Below, piece by piece: positions 58,409 to 64,000 of a DNA stretch of 64,000 bases. The translations under genes were made by a program, and so were the position numbers. Positions within the stretch are counted from its first letter, which is position 1; each line of letters begins with the position of its first letter. The notes beneath the pieces are model-generated. The model did not search any database. It saw only the letters and a list, made by a program, of their open reading frames with translations, and was not told the origin of the DNA. Origin of the DNA: Thiomonas arsenitoxydans (GTDB lineage: Bacteria; Pseudomonadota; Gammaproteobacteria; Burkholderiales; Burkholderiaceae_C); contig NC_014145.1 of assembly GCF_000253115.1 (NCBI RefSeq), positions 496,001 through 560,000 on the forward strand. The letters are read 5' to 3'.

Positions 58409-58441
58409 CAGTTCTGCGCGGCGCGAGGTCGCGCAGAACTG
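58409..58441 (-). terminator. 12-bp hairpin with distant T-run
   Basis: CAGTTCTGCGCG (58409-58420) and CGCGCAGAACTG (58430-58441) form a 12-bp perfect stem, 79 bases after the GlcG-like gene on the minus strand. T8 follows about 20 bases later (58382-58389), so spacing is not classical. It may end that transcript before parE. Confidence 0.5.
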
Positions 58442-58519
58442 AGTGAGGATTGTAGGCAGGGGCGCGAGTAGGGAAAACCAGGGAAGAGCAACGGGAAACG
58501 CGAGGGCACGCGCAGGCCC

Positions 58520-59017
58520 TTACTGCATTTCCAGATCGGGCAAGACCGCTTCGAGTCCGGCCTGGGCGCATTCCTCGTCGACCTTGCCGTCCGGCGCGCC
58601 GCTCACGCCCACGGCGCCGTACATCCGGCCCCCGGCTTCGATCGGCACGGAACCCGCGGTGAAGGCCAGGCCGTCGCCCAGCAGCGCCAGGGGCGAGGCG
58701 GCTTGCGGCCCCATGGCGGTGCCTTTGATGCCGAACATGGCGGCGGTGTAGGCCTTTTGTCGGCTGATGGCCAGCGAGACCGGCGGGGCCAGGGTGTCGC
58801 GCAGCGTGGCCTGCACGATGCCGTTGCGATCGACCACGGTCACGCTGACCTGCAAGCCCTTGGCGCGACAGGTCTTGATGGCGCCCTGCGCGATGCGCTC
58901 GGCGGTCTCAAGAGTGAGCCGGTGGACCGTGACGGTGAGCGGCTCGGCCGCGAAGGCGGGTGCGGACAGCAAGGCGCACAGACCGAGCGCCGCGGGCAAA
59001 CGAAGGGAAGCTTTCAT
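58520..59017 (-). CDS. Exported GlcG/HbpS-like protein
   Basis: A 165-residue protein with a signal peptide (ending AFAAEP) and a GlcG/HbpS domain: VSVTVVDRNGIVQATLRDTL, SRQKAYTAAMFGIKGTA, IEAGGRMYGAVGVSGAP. HbpS binds heme in Streptomyces; in other bacteria the function is open. AGGAGA at correct distance from ATG 59017 fixes the start. Confidence 0.88.
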   Translation of the reverse strand: MKASLRLPAALGLCALLSAPAFAAEPLTVTVHRLTLETAERIAQGAIKTCRAKGLQVSVTVVDRNGIVQATLRDTLAPPVSLAISRQKAYTAAMFGIKGTAMGPQAASPLALLGDGLAFTAGSVPIEAGGRMYGAVGVSGAPDGKVDEECAQAGLEAVLPDLEMQ

Positions 59018-59175
59018 GTTGTCTCCTGCAGAATTTTTTTGGGGATGGGCAGGCAGTGTGCGTGACGCAGTATGGCACAGCAAAAGCCGCTTTGCCTGCG
59101 GGCAGGAAGGTCGGTTCAGCGAGCCATCAGCCCACCCCGAAAACCTTCGCTTCGCTCGGTTCTCTGTTCTGGGCA

Positions 59176-60021
59176 CTATGGACTCATGGGACGGTCCGGC
59201 GAGATTCTCATGAGTTTGTCCAGCGTGGGCGCGATCGCCTGGGCGATGCGTTCCATGCCTTGCGCATCCGGGTGGAGCAGCACGGTTTGATGCGCCTCGT
59301 GCCCTTCGAGATAGAGCGCGGGATCGGGCTGGCCTTGGGCGTCGAGCAGCACATGGCCGACATTCAGGAAGGTCACAAAGGGGCTGTGGGCATAACGCTG
59401 GGCCAGCGCGGCGTTGATCTTGAGGGTTTCGGCGCTGATCCAGGCCGAGCGCTTGCTGGGCAGCACGCCGAGCAGCAGCACCGCGGTGTGCGGCAGCAAC
59501 TGGTGCACCTTGTCCACCACCGCCTCGATGCCCGGCACGGTCAGGTGGGCGCCCCAGTGCGGCCGCCCCAGATTGTTGGCGCCGATCAGCAGAATGCAGA
59601 CCTTCGGAGACAGCCCCTGCACCTGCCCGTGATTGAGTCGCCACAACACACTGGAGGTGGTATCGCCGATGAAGCCGAGATTGAGCGGCTGGTAGCGTCC
59701 GTATTCGCGTTGCCAGATGGGCTGGTAGTCGGCCCAGGGCTGCGGGCTGCTGCGCTCCCAGTTCTGGGTGATGGAGTCGCCCAGCCAGACGAGTTCAGGC
59801 TGGCTGCGGCGCACCTGTTGCAGCGACGCTTCAAAGCGCTTGCGCCACCACGGCAGATCCATGCGGCCGATGGGCGTCGCGGCCAGATTGACTGCGGCTC
59901 GCGCCTGGGCGGCTTTCAGCCACGGGCTGAACAAAAGCGTACCTGCCGCGGCCCTCAGCAGTAAACGACGCTGCATCGCAGGCGACGAGAAGGACGGTTC
60001 GGGGTCGGGCAGTGGAGGCAT
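59176..60021 (-). CDS. SGNH/GDSL-type hydrolase, exported
   Basis: A 281-residue lipase/esterase-like protein. An N-terminal RRLLLRAAAGTLL stretch is a signal peptide, possibly Tat type. The SGNH blocks are VWLGDSITQNW (block I), FIGDTTSSV, ILLIGANNLGR (block III, Asn) and the C-terminal LLHPDAQGMERI (Asp/His). It resembles platelet-activating-factor acetylhydrolase-like proteins. The start is uncertain (60021 or 59976); no Shine-Dalgarno is clear. Confidence 0.82.
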   Translation of the reverse strand: MPPLPDPEPSFSSPAMQRRLLLRAAAGTLLFSPWLKAAQARAAVNLAATPIGRMDLPWWRKRFEASLQQVRRSQPELVWLGDSITQNWERSSPQPWADYQPIWQREYGRYQPLNLGFIGDTTSSVLWRLNHGQVQGLSPKVCILLIGANNLGRPHWGAHLTVPGIEAVVDKVHQLLPHTAVLLLGVLPSKRSAWISAETLKINAALAQRYAHSPFVTFLNVGHVLLDAQGQPDPALYLEGHEAHQTVLLHPDAQGMERIAQAIAPTLDKLMRISPDRPMSP

Positions 60022-60261
60022 GGGAGAGGGTTCAGTAAGAGAAACAGCCAGAGAAACGCCGCGCTTACGGTGCTGACTTCGTGAAGCAGTGCGCAATTTT
60101 CAACAATTTTTAGCGCTGCGTGAGAGGCTACGGGCCGACAACGTGACGGATTTCACGGACAGGGCGACGCAGCTTCTAGAGAATCTGGTCAAGCCAGAGC
60201 AGTCAGCGAATCTGGTGCAGGAATAATGCCTATCTTTCGTTGATTTCTCCAGTTTGTCTGG

Positions 60262-60293
60262 ATTGTCAACAAGTTTGGTTCTTTGCTGACAAT
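60262..60293. promoter_or_regulatory. Inverted repeat in the divergent promoter region
   Basis: ATTGTCA (60262-60268) and TGACAAT (60287-60293) are 18 bases apart in an AT-rich stretch about 90 bases before the diguanylate cyclase gene. The 363 bases between the two divergent genes (60022-60384) hold no gene; this repeat is the only structure I see. Confidence 0.35.
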
Positions 60294-60384
60294 CATCGAC
60301 CGTTTTTTTGGGATGTTTTTCTCTTCATGAAATGTCGTTTTCTGCGCTGAAACTTTGACTCACTGACCCTGCTGCAACGCCCTC

Positions 60385-62643
60385 ATGTGCTCCGTGTCCA
60401 CCCGCTCCGTGATTCGCTGGCTGTTCTGGTCAGTGGGCCTCGCTGCGTGTTACATCCTGGTGGCCTGGCTGGTTCTCGGGGTGCGGTCGAGCGAGCTCAT
60501 TCTGTGGCCTTCGGCGGCCGTGGCGGCCTTCGGCCTGATTGCGCGCGGGCCGTCGATGGTGCCGGCCATCGCGCTCGCGTCCTGGGTGAGCGACTACATG
60601 CTGTTGGGCTGGGGACTGCAGGCCAGTGCCTTGATCGCGGCGGGCGACGTCCTCGGGCCGCTGCTCGGTCTGTGGCTGTTGCGGCGACGCGCGCGCTGGC
60701 AGGGTTTCGAGACGACGGCCGACGGTCTCTGGTTCATCGGCGCCATGGGCGTAATCGGCGCGGGGGTCTCTGCGGCCGTGGGGGCCGCTGCCGCGGCCAC
60801 CTTCGGTTTTGGCCAGACCCCCGTTTCGCCTGATCTGGGCGTGCAATGGTGGGTGACCGATATGGCCAGCATCGTGGTGCTCACCCCCGCCGCCGAACTG
60901 CTGCGCCGGGTGTCGCTGCAGACCTTGCGGGCGGCGTTCAACGGGGAAATGGTGTGGCTGCCGGCGCTCGCGGTGATCGGCACCCTGCTGGTCTATCTCA
61001 TGCCAGTCGGCCAGAGCGCGCTGCCCATCGGGCTGGCGAGTCTGGTCATGTTGCCGCTGCTGTGGTCGGCGATGCGCTTGCCGCTGGCGGTTTCCGCTGC
61101 CTTGAGCGCGGTCATCAGCCTGCTGATCGTGACGGCGACCGTGCTGCAGCAAGGCCCGATGTACAGCATGCTGGGCAGCGATCGCTTCATGTCCATGCAG
61201 ATCATTCTGCTGGCGTTCGCCAGCGCCATGCTGCTCGCCGGATTGCTGGCCAACGAGCGCACCGTGGCACTCAAACAGGTGCGCGACATCAATGCCACGC
61301 TGGAAAAAAAGGTCAACCGTCGCACCGCCGCGCTGCAGATCAGCCAGGCCACCACGCAGGCGCAGTTGCGGTTTCAGGAATCGCTGCTCAACGCCCTGCC
61401 CAACCCGGTGGCGTTCAGCGATCCGCAGGGGCGGTTCACCCGGGTGAACGTGGCCTTCAACCTGCTCGTCGGGCTCAGCGGCCCGGAAATTCACGGCCGC
61501 ACCGGGACGCAGATTCTCGGCACCACGCTGGGCCGCATTTGGGAAGACATGGACAGCGAGTTGCTCTCCGGCAGCCTGCAGGTCACGCGCGAAGCGCCTT
61601 ATCTGCATCCCGATCATGAGCCCACGGTGTGGATTTTGAACAAGGCGCTGGTGCGCGACGCGGTCAGCCGCCAGATCGTGGGCGTGGTCACCAGCATGCA
61701 GGACATCACCGCCATCAAGCAGTTGCAGCAGCAACTCAGCGAAGACGAGCAGCGCTTTCGCTTCCTCGCGGAAGAGTCGCCGGTGCCGCTGGTCATCACT
61801 CGCACCAGCGACGCGGCGCTGCTGTTTTCCAACAAGGCCGCCGACAGTCTGTTCCGCGGCTCGTATGCGGAGCACGCCGGGCAGTCGATGCGGCCTCTTT
61901 GGGGCGATTCGGTCGATCGCGATCAACTGCTGGCTCGGCTGCAGCGCGAAGGCGGCATCGTGCGCGGCGTGGAGGCCCAATTCCGTCGGTTCGACGGCAC
62001 CGAGGTCTGGCTGCTGCTGTCGGTCACCCGGGGGCGTTACCGCGACGACGACGCGCTGATCTTCGCCTTCAAGGACATCACCGAGGCCAAGGCGCGTGAA
62101 AGCGAATTGCGCAATCTGGCCTACACCGACACGCTCACCGGCATTCCGAACCGCCGCTACTTTCTGGCCCGCGCCGCACTGGAGCTGCGCCGCGCGCAGC
62201 GTGAGGGCAGCCCGTTCGTGGTGCTGGCGCTGGACATCGACCGGTTCAAACAGATCAACGACCGCTTCGGCCATCAGGTGGGCGACGCTGTCATTCGCTG
62301 TTTTGCGCAGACCTGCATGCAGCAGTTGCGCGGGCCCGATCTGTGTGGACGGCTGGGGGGCGATGAGTTCGCCATTCTGCTGCCGCAGACCACGCGGCAG
62401 GTCGCGTTCGATGTGGCGCAGCGCCTGCGGCTTTCCATTCAGGAAGCCAGCTGCCTGCCCTCGAGCGCGCCTGATGGCTTGACGCTGACCACCAGCATCG
62501 GCATTGCCGAGTTCCTGCCGACTTCCACCCTGATGGACGCCGACGAATTGCTCGACCGCGCCGACCAGGCGCTCTACCGCGCCAAACAAGCCGGACGCAA
62601 CCGGGTGGAAATCTGGACGGGTGAAGCCCCGGCGCCGGTGTGA
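60385..62643 (+). CDS. MASE1-PAS-PAS-GGDEF diguanylate cyclase
   Basis: A 752-residue membrane sensor that makes c-di-GMP. About eight membrane segments in residues 10-295 form a MASE1-like input domain (SSELILWPSAAVAAFGL). Two PAS domains follow (about 330-440 and 455-570, with RFTRVNVAFNLLVGLS and a PAC motif). The GGDEF domain starts at LAYTDTLTGIPNRRYF; active site GGDEF at 658-662. The inhibitory site RGPD (649-652) is intact, so product feedback is expected. No EAL domain. The input signal is unknown. Confidence 0.92.
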   Translation: MCSVSTRSVIRWLFWSVGLAACYILVAWLVLGVRSSELILWPSAAVAAFGLIARGPSMVPAIALASWVSDYMLLGWGLQASALIAAGDVLGPLLGLWLLRRRARWQGFETTADGLWFIGAMGVIGAGVSAAVGAAAAATFGFGQTPVSPDLGVQWWVTDMASIVVLTPAAELLRRVSLQTLRAAFNGEMVWLPALAVIGTLLVYLMPVGQSALPIGLASLVMLPLLWSAMRLPLAVSAALSAVISLLIVTATVLQQGPMYSMLGSDRFMSMQIILLAFASAMLLAGLLANERTVALKQVRDINATLEKKVNRRTAALQISQATTQAQLRFQESLLNALPNPVAFSDPQGRFTRVNVAFNLLVGLSGPEIHGRTGTQILGTTLGRIWEDMDSELLSGSLQVTREAPYLHPDHEPTVWILNKALVRDAVSRQIVGVVTSMQDITAIKQLQQQLSEDEQRFRFLAEESPVPLVITRTSDAALLFSNKAADSLFRGSYAEHAGQSMRPLWGDSVDRDQLLARLQREGGIVRGVEAQFRRFDGTEVWLLLSVTRGRYRDDDALIFAFKDITEAKARESELRNLAYTDTLTGIPNRRYFLARAALELRRAQREGSPFVVLALDIDRFKQINDRFGHQVGDAVIRCFAQTCMQQLRGPDLCGRLGGDEFAILLPQTTRQVAFDVAQRLRLSIQEASCLPSSAPDGLTLTTSIGIAEFLPTSTLMDADELLDRADQALYRAKQAGRNRVEIWTGEAPAPV

Positions 62644-62669
62644 GGCGGGGCGCTCGATCAGCCCATTTA

Positions 62670-63551
62670 TCAGCCCTGTTTTTGATCGAGTAACCAGCGG
62701 TACAGCGCATCGCGCTTCAGCCCGGTGAGGTCGGCCGCCACCGCCGCCGCGCGTGAGGCGGGCAACTCCTGCGCCAGCCGCTGCAGCAGGGCGATGGCTC
62801 GGGTGTCGAGTTCCGCCACGGCCGCGCGCGGCTGCAGCAGCAGCACGAATTCGCCCTGCGCCCGCCGGGGATCGGCATCGAGCCAGTCGAGCGCGGCTTG
62901 CGGCGTGCAGGGCAGCAGGGTTTCGAACTGTTTGCTCAACTCCTTGGCGAGGACGAGTTGCGCTTGCGCGTCCAGATCCAGCAAGGTGAGCAGGCAGTCG
63001 CGCAGCCGGTGCGGGGCTTCGAAAAACACCGTCACCCGCGAAGCCTGTAGCGCGGCCTGCAGAAAGGCGCGCAGCGCCACTGCCTTTTCGGGCGCGAATC
63101 CCGCGAAGCAATAACCCGAGTGCAGATCGAGGCCGCTGGCGCTGAGCGCCGTCGTCACCGCGCTGGCGCCCGGCAGGGGCATCACCCGCAGCCCGGCGGC
63201 ATGAGCGGCCGCGGCGATGCGGCTGCCCGGATCGCTGATGCCCGGCGTGCCCGCGTCGCTGACAAAAGCCACGCGCTCGCCCGCGGCCACCGCGGCGACG
63301 ATGTGCTGCGCGGCCTGCGCCTCGCGGTGCCGGTCGCAGCGCAGCGTGGGTTTGCGCAGCCCGTAGGCTTCGAGCAGACGCTGCGCCACCCGGGTGTCTT
63401 CGGCCGCGATGCGGTCGGCATGGTGCAGTACGGCCAGGGCGCGCAGGCTGATGTCGGCCAGGTTGCCGATGGGCGCGGACACCATGTAGAGCGCGGGCGG
63501 AAAATCCTGCTGGGCGCAGAATTCCAGTGCGGTTTGGAGGGGAGTGGACAT
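62670..63551 (-). CDS. rsmI: 16S rRNA 2'-O-methyltransferase RsmI
   Basis: Methylates the ribose of C1402 in 16S rRNA with SAM. The 293-residue protein has the tetrapyrrole-methylase fold: [57 protein letters not shown] and FFEAPHRL. Two starts are possible, 63551 (MSTPLQ) or 63560 (MPAMST). Its 5' end overlaps that of the divergent yraN gene. Confidence 0.94.
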   Translation of the reverse strand: MSTPLQTALEFCAQQDFPPALYMVSAPIGNLADISLRALAVLHHADRIAAEDTRVAQRLLEAYGLRKPTLRCDRHREAQAAQHIVAAVAAGERVAFVSDAGTPGISDPGSRIAAAAHAAGLRVMPLPGASAVTTALSASGLDLHSGYCFAGFAPEKAVALRAFLQAALQASRVTVFFEAPHRLRDCLLTLLDLDAQAQLVLAKELSKQFETLLPCTPQAALDWLDADPRRAQGEFVLLLQPRAAVAELDTRAIALLQRLAQELPASRAAAVAADLTGLKRDALYRWLLDQKQG

Positions 63552-63933
63552 GGCGGGCATGTTGCAAATGTGGAAGCAGCGCGCGGCGCGCCGTCTGGGG
63601 CAGTCGGCAGAAGCGCGGGCCTGCGCCGAGTTGCAGGCCCGCGGCTTGCGGCTGGTCGAGCGTAATTATCGGGTGCGGGGCGGCGAGATCGACCTGATCA
63701 TGCGCGCGGCCGACGGCACGCTGGTCTTTGTCGAGGTGCGCGCCCGCAGCAACGCGGCGGCGTATGGCGGGGCGGCGGGCAGTGTCGATGCGCGCAAACG
63801 CCGCCGTATTGTGCTGGCCGCGCGTCACTATCTGGCGCGTCTGGTCGAGGAGCCGACATGCCGTTTCGATGTGGTTGCGCTGGAAGCGGGCAAGCTGGAG
63901 TGGCTGCCCGGCGCGTTTTCGGCGGAAGAGTGA
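63550..63933 (+). CDS. yraN: YraN family endonuclease-like protein
   Basis: A 127-residue protein ([10 protein letters not shown] start) with the restriction-endonuclease-like core: [20 protein letters not shown] then [10 protein letters not shown], giving the GEIDLI...EVR pattern of UPF0102. Function is unproven. GGAGGGG at about 63536 suits the ATG 63550 or a GTG at 63544. It is divergent from rsmI with overlapping starts. The last 67 bases of the window hold nothing recognisable. Confidence 0.9.
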   Translation: MAGMLQMWKQRAARRLGQSAEARACAELQARGLRLVERNYRVRGGEIDLIMRAADGTLVFVEVRARSNAAAYGGAAGSVDARKRRRIVLAARHYLARLVEEPTCRFDVVALEAGKLEWLPGAFSAEE

Positions 63934-64000
63934 CGACGCAGGCAGGACAACACGCAGGCCGCGCAGGCACTCGACCCCGACTAACATCGCCCTTTTGTCT

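Noticed and set aside
60430..63987. Very long minus frame of 1185 codons at the right end
   Set aside because: Runs antisense through the cyclase gene and out of frame through rsmI; His/Gln/Arg-rich nonsense sequence.

Overview
The window reads as part of a chromosome from a GC-rich betaproteobacterium of the Burkholderiales, probably Thiomonas or a close relative. That placement is inferred from overall gene style (ParC with a HPHGDQ motif, a YraN/RsmI pair, a PurU/YheT/SIMPL neighbourhood, abundant IS21 and IS1182 elements); no 16S gene is present to prove it. The first 3.3 kb is visibly more AT-rich than the rest.

Region 1 (about 0.2-12.5 kb, all + strand) is a quinoprotein alcohol-oxidation locus. 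It holds a PQQ alcohol dehydrogenase with the extra aspartate typical of lanthanide-dependent enzymes, a single protein that joins a XoxJ/MoxJ-like periplasmic binding domain to a c-type cytochrome, a TonB receptor of the YncD/PqqU type, the complete pqqABCDE operon, a second and different TonB receptor, and three small genes (AhpD-like, EthD-like, Sel1 repeats). Enzyme, proposed electron acceptor, cofactor synthesis and cofactor or metal uptake are packed together. This is the most interesting system in the window.

Region 2 (12.5-23.7 kb) is an IS-damaged zone. A WYL-regulator remnant abuts a complete IS1182-family element. A YbhGFSR-type ABC exporter (HlyD, two ATPases, two permeases) has its first permease cut by a complete IS21 element with a 7-bp target duplication. 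A YccA-like (Bax inhibitor family) remnant and about 0.85 kb of unassigned sequence follow.

Region 3 (23.7-37.2 kb, + strand) is a central-carbon cluster: PEP synthase, a LOG-family protein, an MBL/beta-CASP nuclease, an AhpD-like protein, pyruvate dehydrogenase E1 alpha, E1 beta and E2, glucose-6-phosphate isomerase (one-base frameshift), a glgC stub, a DUF2934 protein, a DhnA-type class I aldolase and enolase. Many junctions are 4-nt ATGA overlaps. The cluster sits at the PEP/pyruvate/acetyl-CoA node and shows decay at pgi and glgC.

Region 4 (37.2-44.6 kb) carries a truncated YbjX/VirK-like gene, an aminoglycoside-phosphotransferase/kinase-like protein, an MgtA-type P-ATPase, a small hypothetical gene, two abutting IS21-family remnants and tRNA-Arg(CCG) with its terminator.

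Region 5 (44.6-64 kb) is ordinary core genome: membrane-anchored cytochrome c, alpha/beta hydrolase, PurU, SIMPL protein, DegP-type protease, RidA, GNAT, Ca2+/H+ antiporter, OmpA-like protein, ParC/ParE with DnaA-box-like sites upstream, a GlcG/HbpS-like protein, an SGNH hydrolase, a MASE1-PAS-GGDEF cyclase, RsmI and YraN. No CRISPR array, rRNA gene or riboswitch was recognised. All family calls come from reading motifs, not from database searches.
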